Of a DNA stretch of 64,000 nt, positions 44,258 to 52,445 are shown piece after piece. Numbering within the stretch: position 1 is the first letter of the stretch; each line of letters opens with the position of its first letter. The stretch is from Tolypothrix bouteillei VB521301 (GTDB lineage: Bacteria; Cyanobacteriota; Cyanobacteriia; Cyanobacteriales; Nostocaceae). Location: the NCBI RefSeq assembly GCF_000760695.4, contig NZ_JHEG04000001.1:5400204-5464203 (forward strand), given 5' to 3'. Under the pieces are notes generated by a model, which worked only from the letters and a program-made list of their open reading frames with translations, was not told the DNA's origin and did not search any database. A program made the position numbers and the translations under genes.

Positions 44258-45163
44258 TTAAAAAGCTGGTGATGGAAATCCTTGCAACTCTCCATTATCT
44301 ACTGTGGTGTCCCCTTGTGTAGGAGTGTAACGCGTGGCATTTCTTTGGACAGTGCGATCGCCAGACAGAATCGGCTTGACTCCGCTTGTCACTTGATTGA
44401 TCCACCAGACATCCTGAGTTTGTACAGAGCCAAATCCAGCAGCACCCATCCAAGCATCAATGCTTGCGGCTGCATATTCCTGAATGTACGGTTCCTCAAA
44501 AACATTGTTCAGCCAGTCCAACTGGCGGATAGTTTTTTGATTACCATCCAAAATCAGTACTTGTCCCCCAGAGACTAGTAACCGGAAAGCTTCCTGTAAA
44601 ATTGTCTGAGAGACTGCTGTTGGTGTTTCGTGGAATAACAAAGAAGCTGTTACCAAGTCAAAGGAAGCATCTGGAAAACTAGTTTTCTCAGCATTGCCAT
44701 GTCGCCAGGTAATTTCCAAACCAGCGTTTTGGGCTTTGTGTGAAGCCCTCACAAGCATATAAGGTGATAAATCCAAACCTAAAACTTCTGCTTGAGGGAA
44801 TGCCTGCTTTAACATTAATGTTGTAGAACCCGTCCCGCAACCCAAATCTAAAATTCTTCGCGGTTGTACCTGAATTGCATCAATTAATGCCTGACGGACA
44901 ACGGTTTCACCGGGTACTAAAACGTATTGGGTGATGGGGTCGTAAGAAACAGCAGCGCTTGGGTTCAGATATCCGCGCTTAACTCCGTGAAAGTTTTGAC
45001 TGCTGTAGTATGGGGGAATTGCCACATCAGCACGTCGGTAGCGATCGCTTTCTTTTTCCCAATCAACACTTTCCGCATATCGCTGCAACCCCTGTTCATC
45101 AATTAGGAGACGTACCACAGGGGATAAAAAGCGTTCCCAAATAGTGTCTTGACGAACTGCCAT
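44258..45163 (-). CDS. Class I SAM-dependent methyltransferase
   Basis: A 301-residue methyltransferase. After about 95 N-terminal residues the Rossmann-like domain begins with RILDLGCGTGSTTLML (motif I), then EVLGLDLSPYML (the acidic residue that holds the ribose) and SFDLVTASLLFHETP. The substrate cannot be assigned; the N-terminal region before the catalytic domain may bind it. The gene is the first of a two-gene minus-strand operon with the HAD hydrolase. Confidence 0.88.
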   Translation of the reverse strand: MAVRQDTIWERFLSPVVRLLIDEQGLQRYAESVDWEKESDRYRRADVAIPPYYSSQNFHGVKRGYLNPSAAVSYDPITQYVLVPGETVVRQALIDAIQVQPRRILDLGCGTGSTTLMLKQAFPQAEVLGLDLSPYMLVRASHKAQNAGLEITWRHGNAEKTSFPDASFDLVTASLLFHETPTAVSQTILQEAFRLLVSGGQVLILDGNQKTIRQLDWLNNVFEEPYIQEYAAASIDAWMGAAGFGSVQTQDVWWINQVTSGVKPILSGDRTVQRNATRYTPTQGDTTVDNGELQGFPSPAF

Positions 45164-45472
45164 AGAAGTTTGTTGAGTTTTATTTAACTATCTTAACTAA
45201 TGTTACATTATTTACCTCTATCTTGAGGATAGGGGTTATAGCTCAGGCAATTAGGAGTTCTTAGCGCTCGATCGCAACCAGGCATTCGGAGCTTGCATCA
45301 CTCATTTTAGAATACTACAATTGTAATACAAGTATAAATAGTTAAGGTTAGAAGTCTTTTGGCTTCGCCTTCTTCTGACACATTATGCCAAGGGGAAATT
45401 TGTGCGATCGTCTCGTGTAAAAAAGTCCAATCCAATTAATCCAAAATCCAAAATCTACGCATCCAAAATTTT
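45164..45472. other. Intergenic region, divergent promoters
   Basis: Lies between the methyltransferase and rtcB genes, which diverge. It contains the palindrome TACAATTGTA at about 45316 and a weak hairpin (CCTCTATC/GATAGGGG). No gene is visible. Confidence 0.45.
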
Positions 45473-47620
45473 ATGCCCTACGAAGAACTAGAACTTTCCA
45501 CGCCATCACCTGTCCTGTCTTGGGCAAACCACCCATTAGGGACAGAAGAAACCAAGATGGCAAAAAATGTAGCATCACTGCCATTTGTATTTAAACACGT
45601 AGCATTGATGCCAGACGTTCATTTAGGTAAAGGAGCCTTAGTGGGTTCAGTCCTTGCCACAAAAGAAGCAATTATCCCAGCTGCTGTCGGGGTGGATATT
45701 GGCTGCTTTGTAGGTGAGACTCTTATTCCTCTGGTCGATGGTAAATTGTATTCTATAAAAGATTTAGCTGAACGTAATGAAGAGTTTATAGTTTACTCAT
45801 GTACCTCTACTGGAAAAGTCGTAGCAGCTAAGGCAAAAGCAAGGTTAACAAGACGTAATGCTCCTCTTGTAAAAGTGATTTTGGACAATGGTGAAGAAAT
45901 TATCTGCACCCCAGATCACCAATTTATGCTTAGAGATGGAAACTATGAGGAAGCACAGCATCTTCAATCTGGAACATCCTTGATGCCGTTCTACTCAAAA
46001 ACTGACAAAGATGGTTATACCTTAGTCTCTCAACCGTACTCCGGTAGATGGCAAAAAGCACATTGGATTATTGCTAGATCGGGTTTGCTAGGAAAAGTCC
46101 CTAGATTTGAAGAACAAAGAACAGTTATTCATCATCAAAATTTTAATGAATCAGATAACCGACCTGAGAATTTGAAGTTTATGGGCGATCGCGACCATTG
46201 CGCCTATCATCGTAGCTTAGTTGAACGTAACCAGCACTGGCAATCTCCAGAGTTTGAACAAAAACGATTGGCAGCACTTGCCGGAAAAGCAGCAACACAA
46301 GCAGGATACGAGTATTACGCTGCTAGAGGAACTCGAAATATCCTGAATTATATGCAGCAAAAGTCAGAACACTTTCAGCAAGCAGTTGCTGGTAATGGCA
46401 AGCGCGGTCAGCATTATTTAGTGCAATACAACCAAAGTGACAAGGGAAGAAAGAAATCTCAGGAAATCGCCAATCGATACTATACCTGCGACATTTGTAA
46501 TGCACAAATCAAGACTCCAATTGGTTTACACAATCATAGAAAAAAAGAACATCAATGCGATCGCAAAGTTTTAGCAGTTCTATCTTTAGACTACACACAA
46601 AATGTTTATTGCCTTACAGTACCTGAATATCATAATTTTGCTTTAAAAGCAGGTGTCTTTGTTCACAATTGTGGTATGATGGCGATAAAAACACCATTCA
46701 ATGGTGACAAACTAGAAGGAAAACTAAAAAAAATTCGCTTGGATCTTGAAGCAGCTATTCCAACTGGTTTTAACGAAAATAAAGAGGTTGAAAAAACTGT
46801 TACCAACTGGCAAAGCTGGCGCGACTTTAAAGACTTGCATCCAGGAGTGCAAGATTTACAAAGTAAAGCGATGAAACAAATGGGTTCTCTTGGGGGTGGA
46901 AATCATTTTATAGAAGTTTGCCTCGATACAGAGAACCAAGTTTGGTTGATGTTACATTCTGGTTCGCGCCACATTGGCAATAATCTGGCTCAGTGCCACA
47001 TTAACACTGCCAAAAACCTAGCAAAAATGGCAAACAATACATTGCCAGATCCAGATTTAGCCTATTTTGTAGCTAATACACCAGAATTCCAAGCATACTG
47101 GCACGATTTGCAATGGGCGCAGGACTATGCACGTGTCAATCGTGAGGTAATGATGGCACGTTTCAAGCACATTATTGAAAAACATTTAGCAGGTGGTAAA
47201 TCCATTAAACCTTTATTAGAAGTCAATTGCCATCACAATTATGCTGAAAAAGAAGTGCATTTTGGCGAGGATGTATACGTCACTCGTAAAGGTGCAGTGC
47301 GTGCAGAGAAAGACGACTATGGCATTATACCCGGTTCAATGGGAGCAAAATCCTACATTGTTAAAGGCAAAGGTTGTGCCAATAGTTTTTGTTCTTGCTC
47401 TCATGGTGCAGGGCGTTTGCTATCTCGAAATAAGGCCAAGAATGTCTACACTCTTGACGATCTCATTGAGCAAACCAAAGGTGTAGAGTGTCGTAAAGAT
47501 GAAGGTGTTTTGGATGAAATTCCAGGTGCTTACAAGCCTATAGATGAGGTGATGAAGAATCAAGACGATTTGGTGGAAGTTGTGGCAACTCTCAAACAAG
47601 TTGTTTGTGTAAAAGGTTAG
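45473..47620 (+). CDS. rtcB: RtcB-type RNA ligase interrupted by an intein
   Basis: A 715-residue precursor. Residues 1-77 and 400-715 together make a 393-residue RtcB-like tRNA/RNA ligase. The N-terminal part ends in AAVGVDIG, and the C-terminal extein begins CGMMAIKTP, giving the family motif DIG-CGM, whose Cys is a Mn2+ ligand. GGGNHFIE, HSGSRHIGNN and SCSHGAGR supply the remaining metal and guanylate-binding residues. The intein occupies residues 78-399. After splicing the enzyme should seal 2',3'-cyclic phosphate or 3'-phosphate ends to 5'-OH ends using GTP. It is shorter than the second RtcB at 58487 and belongs to another subgroup. No archease is adjacent. Confidence 0.92.
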   Translation: MPYEELELSTPSPVLSWANHPLGTEETKMAKNVASLPFVFKHVALMPDVHLGKGALVGSVLATKEAIIPAAVGVDIGCFVGETLIPLVDGKLYSIKDLAERNEEFIVYSCTSTGKVVAAKAKARLTRRNAPLVKVILDNGEEIICTPDHQFMLRDGNYEEAQHLQSGTSLMPFYSKTDKDGYTLVSQPYSGRWQKAHWIIARSGLLGKVPRFEEQRTVIHHQNFNESDNRPENLKFMGDRDHCAYHRSLVERNQHWQSPEFEQKRLAALAGKAATQAGYEYYAARGTRNILNYMQQKSEHFQQAVAGNGKRGQHYLVQYNQSDKGRKKSQEIANRYYTCDICNAQIKTPIGLHNHRKKEHQCDRKVLAVLSLDYTQNVYCLTVPEYHNFALKAGVFVHNCGMMAIKTPFNGDKLEGKLKKIRLDLEAAIPTGFNENKEVEKTVTNWQSWRDFKDLHPGVQDLQSKAMKQMGSLGGGNHFIEVCLDTENQVWLMLHSGSRHIGNNLAQCHINTAKNLAKMANNTLPDPDLAYFVANTPEFQAYWHDLQWAQDYARVNREVMMARFKHIIEKHLAGGKSIKPLLEVNCHHNYAEKEVHFGEDVYVTRKGAVRAEKDDYGIIPGSMGAKSYIVKGKGCANSFCSCSHGAGRLLSRNKAKNVYTLDDLIEQTKGVECRKDEGVLDEIPGAYKPIDEVMKNQDDLVEVVATLKQVVCVKG
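45704..46669 (+). mobile_element. Intein with HNH homing endonuclease and zinc finger, inside rtcB
   Basis: The 322-residue intein begins CFVGETLIPLVDG (Cys1, block A), has the TxxH block B motif (CTPDHQFM), and ends NFALKAGVFVHN before the +1 Cys, so all splicing residues are present. The middle carries an HNH-type nuclease motif (VIHHQNFNESDNRPENLKFM with a following HCAYHR). Near its C-terminus is a C2H2 zinc finger-like segment (YTCDICNAQIKTPIGLHNH, then RKKEH). The insertion is exactly in front of the catalytic metal-binding Cys of RtcB, a position where loss must be precise. Homing activity is inferred. Confidence 0.85.
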
Positions 47621-47700
47621 CTTGATAAATCTCTAGCTAGCATCTTTAGGAATATAGATAGTCAATGGGAGGTATTGCCTCTTATCCAAGATTCTCTTGA

Positions 47701-47764
47701 TTCTCTCTCGTTCTCTCTCGTTCCCAGGCTGCGCCTGGGAATGCATTCCTAGAGGCTCTGCCTC
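47701..47764. repeat. Tandem 10-mer and double palindromic repeat
   Basis: TTCTCTCTCG occurs twice in tandem. TTCCCAGGC and GCCTGGGAA are perfectly inverted around TGC (47721-47741), and GAGGC/GCCTC around TCT (47752-47764). Palindromes with these cores are typical dispersed repeats in filamentous cyanobacteria. A transcript here would form two hairpins in a row, possibly ending rtcB. Confidence 0.65.
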
Positions 47765-47817
47765 GTTTAGAGCATCTTTTTACGAAGACTGTGAAGTAAT
47801 TGCTGTCGGATTTACGG

Positions 47818-47909
47818 CAGCAAAAAATTGCGATCGCGTTACCTGAGTTGAGGTGTACCTTTGGTGGAAGTTCAATCGGGCAATGGGCATCGATCCTGAT
47901 GAGATATAG
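47818..47909 (+). pseudogene. Chimeric remnant of Uma2 genes
   Basis: QQKIAIALPELRCTFGG matches EEQKIALALPELRCTFGG-type sequence of the Uma2 protein at 49636. A few bases later, in another frame, comes MGIDPDEI with a stop, which is the C-terminus of the Uma2-type protein at 50318. It thus joins pieces of two different genes by an internal deletion. Confidence 0.6.
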
Positions 47910-47914
47910 TGAAT

Positions 47915-48580
47915 TTAAAATTTAGCAGTTTTAGCTAATTCAATCATTTTATCAAGAATTTTTAGGTCATCAGGAGCAGGAGAAAAAGATGATTGAAAAA
48001 GAATTTTTTTACCTGCAATGGTTCTGAGCATTACAAAAACAGGTTTTTTTGCTTTATCTTGTGTATCCATTTGAATACCACGAATTAAAAAGCCGTTACT
48101 ATCTGATTCAATAATTCTAACTTCTGTCCAAACAAAGCCCCAATCTAAAAATTTAGAAGATTTTAGTTTTTCAGCAAATGCATTAACATTAGTGGGCGCA
48201 TCATCAGGGAATGTTGAGACGAAAAGCTCAGCAAAAGTATCATTGTAAGAAACGCTATCGGGTAAATTTATTTGAGTTAAAGTCCATGAATCCATTGCTG
48301 CATTATAATCAGCTTTCCAGTCTTTGCCAAAAAATTTAAGTGATTTGAGTTCTCGTGAAGCAAGATTGATATGCCAATTGAAAATAGAAGTTGGGATTTG
48401 AGTTTCTGTAGTAGAAGGTACTTGGACTAAATGTATCTCATTAGTTTTATCTTGTTTAGATGCTTGAACTATACTTGTTCGATCGTTATCATTATAAGAT
48501 AAATTTATTGTTGGCTCTTGCAAGTAGGACAAACTAGCATAGATGGGTAACACTATTAGAACCAAGGGAAAATTCAACAT
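47915..48580 (-). CDS. Hypothetical secreted or membrane-anchored protein
   Basis: A 221-residue protein with a hydrophobic N-terminus (FPLVLIVLPIYASLSYL) that fits a signal peptide or anchor. The remainder is mixed alpha/beta with no motif I recognise (FNWHINLASRELKSLKFFGK, then FAELFVSTFPDDAP). No Cys lipobox is present. It is a single gene on the minus strand with the ATP-grasp gene diverging 121 bases away. Function unknown. Confidence 0.7.
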   Translation of the reverse strand: MLNFPLVLIVLPIYASLSYLQEPTINLSYNDNDRTSIVQASKQDKTNEIHLVQVPSTTETQIPTSIFNWHINLASRELKSLKFFGKDWKADYNAAMDSWTLTQINLPDSVSYNDTFAELFVSTFPDDAPTNVNAFAEKLKSSKFLDWGFVWTEVRIIESDSNGFLIRGIQMDTQDKAKKPVFVMLRTIAGKKILFQSSFSPAPDDLKILDKMIELAKTAKF

Positions 48581-48701
48581 TTTAGTTTTATCACAATCAA
48601 ATCATATTGGATACATTGTAACCAGATAACAATTGAATTGTGATTAGAATAAATACGGAATAGTTTTCAATACTTATTATCCAGAGTTAAAAATTATAGA
48701 A

Positions 48702-49598
48702 ATGATTGTTTTAAGTGAATCACCAGAACAATTAGAACCATCTGCAAGTGTCAGCAATATTAAAGTATTGACTGAGGCTGCTCAAATAGTGGGATGTACG
48801 GTCTATAGTATACCACCAGACTTTGAGCGTTGTAGCACGGCGGAAAATGCTTTATGGCATATTCCTCAATACACTCAAGAAATGACTGGTATTTGGGTAG
48901 GATACATCCCAGAACTTGAACGCTATCAAGCTATTTACAATGCAGCTTTATATAAAGGGATAAAACTGGTGAATTCAACATTACAACATCAGACAGTAAC
49001 AGAATTTGATTTATTTTACCCGTATTTAAAAGGTTTAACTCCTGAAAGTCTTGTCATTAGATCCGTTGAGGAATGCGCTGGTACTGGTGAATTATTAGGA
49101 TTTCCTGTTTTTGTTAAAGGTGCAGTTCAATCCAGAAAAAAACAGGGATGGAAGTCCTGTGTAGCGAATAATTTAGAAGAATTAATAACGCTTACAGAAT
49201 GGTTGTTGAAACTTAAATATGGATCGCGTGGTAAAGTTATTGTCAGAAAATTTATTAATTTACGCTATCATCGCCTAGCTCCAAATGGCTTTCCCATGGG
49301 AAGAGAGTATAGAGTTTTTATGTATAACGGGCAAGTTTTAGAATACGGGTACTATTGGGATGGCAAGGATGATTTAAGCCGACTCTCACAACAAGAAGAA
49401 AAAGAAGTCTTAAGTTTAGCAACTTTAGCATCTCAGCGCCTTAATGTTCCTTATATCGCAATTGATATCGGACAATTAGAAAATAAAGAGTGGGTAGTCG
49501 TAGAGGTAGGCGATGCTCAATTTTCAGGAACCTGTCACATTCCTGCACTTGAGTTGTGGAACAAGTTAAAAAACATAGATTCTCAGGAGAAGCTATGA
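48702..49598 (+). CDS. ATP-grasp domain protein
   Basis: A 298-residue protein. The N-terminal third is a poorly conserved domain. From residue 120 there are ATP-grasp features: GFPVFVKGAVQSRKKQGWKS for binding ATP phosphates, KVIVRKFINLRYHR, and the Mg-binding segment WVVVEVGDAQFSG near residue 280 with its acidic residues. Such enzymes form amide or similar bonds between a carboxylate and an amine, but the substrates here are unknown. The neighbour downstream is a Uma2 gene; there is no clear operon. Confidence 0.8.
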   Translation: MIVLSESPEQLEPSASVSNIKVLTEAAQIVGCTVYSIPPDFERCSTAENALWHIPQYTQEMTGIWVGYIPELERYQAIYNAALYKGIKLVNSTLQHQTVTEFDLFYPYLKGLTPESLVIRSVEECAGTGELLGFPVFVKGAVQSRKKQGWKSCVANNLEELITLTEWLLKLKYGSRGKVIVRKFINLRYHRLAPNGFPMGREYRVFMYNGQVLEYGYYWDGKDDLSRLSQQEEKEVLSLATLASQRLNVPYIAIDIGQLENKEWVVVEVGDAQFSGTCHIPALELWNKLKNIDSQEKL

Positions 49599-49635
49599 TT
49601 TGTAAATACGATCGCTTGATTCACAGGTAGCCCAT

Positions 49636-50214
49636 ATGGTACAAGTACCAACGCAAAAACTAACCTTGGAAGAGTTTTTGAAACTGCCAGAAACAAAACC
49701 TGCAAGTGAGTACATTGATGGTGAAATTCTTCAAAAACCTATGCCCCAAGGCAAGCACAGCAAGTTACAAAGTAAACTAGTCACTACCATTAATAACATA
49801 GTAGAGGAGCAGAAAATTGCGCTTGCCTTACCAGAATTAAGATGTACCTTTGGTGGGCGAGCGATCGTTCCAGATGTAGTGGTATTTGCTTGGGAAAGAA
49901 TTCCCCTTGATGAAAATGGGGATATTGCTAATGTATTCGCAGCTGCACCAGACTGGGTGATTGAGATTCTCTCACCAGAGCAAAGCCAAACTAAAGTGAC
50001 TGGAAAGATATTACACTGCTTAAAATATGGCAGCAAATTAGGTTGGCTGGTCGATCCTGTTGAAAAGTCAGTGCTAGTTTATCCCCCAGGACAGCAACCG
50101 GAACTCTTAGAGCAACCAGAGGATGTTTTACCTGTTCCAGATTTAATGAAAGATGTCCACTTAACAGTGGGAAATCTGTTCGGATGGTTGAAATTAGACA
50201 AAGCTATTGCATAG
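49636..50214 (+). CDS. Uma2-family putative endonuclease
   Basis: A 192-residue Uma2 protein: LTLEEFLKLPETKPASEYID at the start, IVPDVVVFAWERIP with the metal-binding Asp, and PDWVIEILSPEQSQTKVTGK with the catalytic Glu and Lys of the nuclease core, then GWLVDPVEKSVLVYPPGQQP. The length is normal. The family is expanded in cyanobacteria and thought to derive from restriction-like nucleases, with no proven function here. Another Uma2 gene follows after about 100 bases, and a broken fusion of both kinds is at 47818. Confidence 0.87.
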   Translation: MVQVPTQKLTLEEFLKLPETKPASEYIDGEILQKPMPQGKHSKLQSKLVTTINNIVEEQKIALALPELRCTFGGRAIVPDVVVFAWERIPLDENGDIANVFAAAPDWVIEILSPEQSQTKVTGKILHCLKYGSKLGWLVDPVEKSVLVYPPGQQPELLEQPEDVLPVPDLMKDVHLTVGNLFGWLKLDKAIA

Positions 50215-50317
50215 TAGCTTGCAACTGTTTTACAGTTTCCGCTTTATCTTGGAGGAAGTACCTTCTAAGTTCGATGGTTGAATCCTTAAAATATAATGCA
50301 GGATATACATTAAGAAT

Positions 50318-51160
50318 ATGAGTGAAATATTTACTGAAATTGATATACCACCTCAGTTTCCCGATCATACTCAATTACCGGAGTCGGATGGTACGTTTGT
50401 GAAAAATTTCCAAGAACATCCTCAATGTCTGATTTTGACTGACTCCATAGCTCCTGTTCTGCAACAACTGCACCCAGATGGACAGTACTGCATTGGTCAA
50501 GACTGTGGTATATATTGGCGAGAGACTGAACCACCCGAAAAAGGAGCAGAAGCACCAGATTGGTTTTACGTACCCGGTGTACCGCCAATGCTTGATGGCA
50601 TAATTCGTCGTTCCTACGTTTTATGGAGAGAATACATCCCCCCACTTATTGCGATAGAACTAGCGAGTGGCAATGGCGATGAGGAACGAGATACAACTCC
50701 TCTACTCCTCGCTCGTCAAGAAGGTACAAAGCCGGGTAAATTCTGGGTATATCAACAAATTATCAGAATTCCTTACTACGCTATTTATGAAATCAATAAT
50801 GCCAAGCTGGAGGTTTATCACTTGGTAGATTTTTCATACCAAAAGCTGCAACCTAACGAGCAAGGAAGATACTTAATTCAACCTTTGGGGGTGGAACTGG
50901 GGTTATGGCGGGGAGTTTACCTGAATAATCCAGAGCAATTCTGGTTGCGCTGGTGGGAGACAAATGGTAACCTGTTGCTAATTGGTAATGAAGCTGCTGA
51001 GCAAGAAAGGCAGAGGACTGAGCAAGAAAGACAGAGGGCTGAGCAAGAAAGACAGAGGGCTGAGCAAGAAAGACAAAGATCTCTTGCTGCAGAGCGAAGA
51101 GCAGCACAACTTGCAGAACGGTTACGAGCAATGGGTATTGACCCAGATGAGGTAGGGTAA
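50318..51160 (+). CDS. Uma2-family protein with C-terminal coiled coil
   Basis: A 280-residue protein. Residues 30-215 are the nuclease-like domain of the larger Uma2/DUF820 type (GAEAPDWFYVPGVPPMLDGI, SYVLWREYIPPLIAIELASG). From about residue 225 comes a charged tail in which the heptad (A/T)EQERQR is repeated four times, followed by a further Ala/Arg-rich helix ending LRAMGIDPDEVG. The tail is a coiled coil and probably mediates oligomerisation. The same C-terminal end appears in the remnant at 47818-47909. No target is known. Confidence 0.85.
   Translation: MSEIFTEIDIPPQFPDHTQLPESDGTFVKNFQEHPQCLILTDSIAPVLQQLHPDGQYCIGQDCGIYWRETEPPEKGAEAPDWFYVPGVPPMLDGIIRRSYVLWREYIPPLIAIELASGNGDEERDTTPLLLARQEGTKPGKFWVYQQIIRIPYYAIYEINNAKLEVYHLVDFSYQKLQPNEQGRYLIQPLGVELGLWRGVYLNNPEQFWLRWWETNGNLLLIGNEAAEQERQRTEQERQRAEQERQRAEQERQRSLAAERRAAQLAERLRAMGIDPDEVG
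50996..51079 (+). repeat. Four 21-bp tandem repeats coding a coiled coil
   Basis: Each unit encodes the heptad (A/T)EQERQR. The DNA units differ by only a few bases, so copy number could vary by slippage without changing the frame. Confidence 0.75.
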
Positions 51161-51208
51161 ATTTAAAATTTAGCTGAAAATTTACAGGCAATTTGGAGAA
51201 TTTTGCCA

Positions 51209-52036
51209 ATGCTTGATAATACACAGTTAAATAAATACAAGCAGCAATTGGTTGCTGACTTCAATTCTCGAACTGATTATGACCGAGGTAGGTTCTATGC
51301 TCCTGTTGCCGATCGCTTGATTGAATTTGCCCGAGTTCAATCGGGACAAACTGTCTTGGATGTAGCCACGGGAACTGGTTTAGTTGCACTGGCTGCTGCT
51401 AAAAAAGTAGGTATTGAAGGGAAAGTCATTGGTGTGGATATTTCCACTGGAATGCTAGAGCAAGCAAGACAAAAGCAAATTAATTTGGGTTTACAAAATG
51501 TAGAATTTCTGGAAGCAGATGTAGAAATTGTAGAATTTAGCGATCGCTGTTTTGATGTTATATTTTGTTCTTTAGCAATTTGTTATTTAACTGACATTTC
51601 TGCTGCTTTAGAAAAATGGCACAGTTGGCTTAAACTCAATGGAACTTTAGCATTGAATGTTTGGGCTGAAAAAGCTTTTCCCCCATCAGTTTTGTTTAGA
51701 GAAGTCGCCAAAAGATATGGTATAAAAATTGCCAACCCTAACGAACCTCTTGGAACGCTAAAAAAGTGCTATTATTTCCTACATAAAGCGGGATTTCAAA
51801 ATATTGAAGTGATACAAGAGCAGTTTGGTTGGTACTTCACCCCTGACTCTAACGCGGCTGAAGAATTATGGCAAATTAATTCCAAGAATGTTTTTGGCTA
51901 TCAAGTTTTTGAACTTTCAGCAGATGAGTTAAATCGGTGCAAGGCGGAATATATTGCGGAAGTTCAGGCATTACCGACGACAGAACAAGGTACTTGGTGT
52001 GATGCTTCTATCTTTTTTGTCACAGCTATTCCCTAG
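51209..52036 (+). CDS. Class I SAM-dependent methyltransferase (UbiE/menaquinone-type fold)
   Basis: A 275-residue methyltransferase. I prefer the ATG at 51209 because GGAGAA lies eight bases upstream; the frame also allows a TTG at 51203. Motif I is TVLDVATGTGLVALAAA, followed by VIGVDISTGMLEQAR, VEFLEADVEIVEF and the motif IV region FDVIFCSLAICYL. It is similar to UbiE-like small-molecule methyltransferases. The substrate is unknown. It lies 48 bases after the Uma2 gene on the same strand; functional linkage is not evident. Confidence 0.88.
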   Translation: MLDNTQLNKYKQQLVADFNSRTDYDRGRFYAPVADRLIEFARVQSGQTVLDVATGTGLVALAAAKKVGIEGKVIGVDISTGMLEQARQKQINLGLQNVEFLEADVEIVEFSDRCFDVIFCSLAICYLTDISAALEKWHSWLKLNGTLALNVWAEKAFPPSVLFREVAKRYGIKIANPNEPLGTLKKCYYFLHKAGFQNIEVIQEQFGWYFTPDSNAAEELWQINSKNVFGYQVFELSADELNRCKAEYIAEVQALPTTEQGTWCDASIFFVTAIP

Positions 52037-52445
52037 AGCACAAGATTGAGGTACAATAGCATTCGCTCTACACAAGTTACAGGCAATTGCTGTGTTGAAG
52101 AACACAAATTTAAATTTTTTTTGCCATAGCTCTTGCCTATAATACAAATAAGCATTTATACTTATTTATAAATCGTTGCCATTCCATAGAAAAAGCTTTG
52201 CAGTGCTTAATGCTATTTAAAGCAGTCTTAAGATTGCTAACAATGGCTGAAGTTCTGTTGCAAAATATCAATGTGAGGAGCGAATTCCGAGAGTGTATTC
52301 GCGGTACACTCAAATAGGTTTCTTTGAGAGCAATCGCGAATAAAATTTTACCAAAATCCATCATAAACGTACTGTTCTCTTTCGCGGCGAACTGCGATCG
52401 ATAACGGTTGCTTGTGTGAGTCACTAAAATTCAGGAATATTAACC
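52037..52445. other. Intergenic promoter region
   Basis: The region ahead of the transketolase-like gene. It contains several short AT-rich segments and a HIP1-like site. No gene is accepted; a 95-codon minus-strand frame has no support. Confidence 0.45.

Noticed and set aside
45310..45330. TACAATTGTA as a regulator site before rtcB
   Set aside because: A ten-base AT-rich palindrome occurs by chance too often, with no supporting neighbour.
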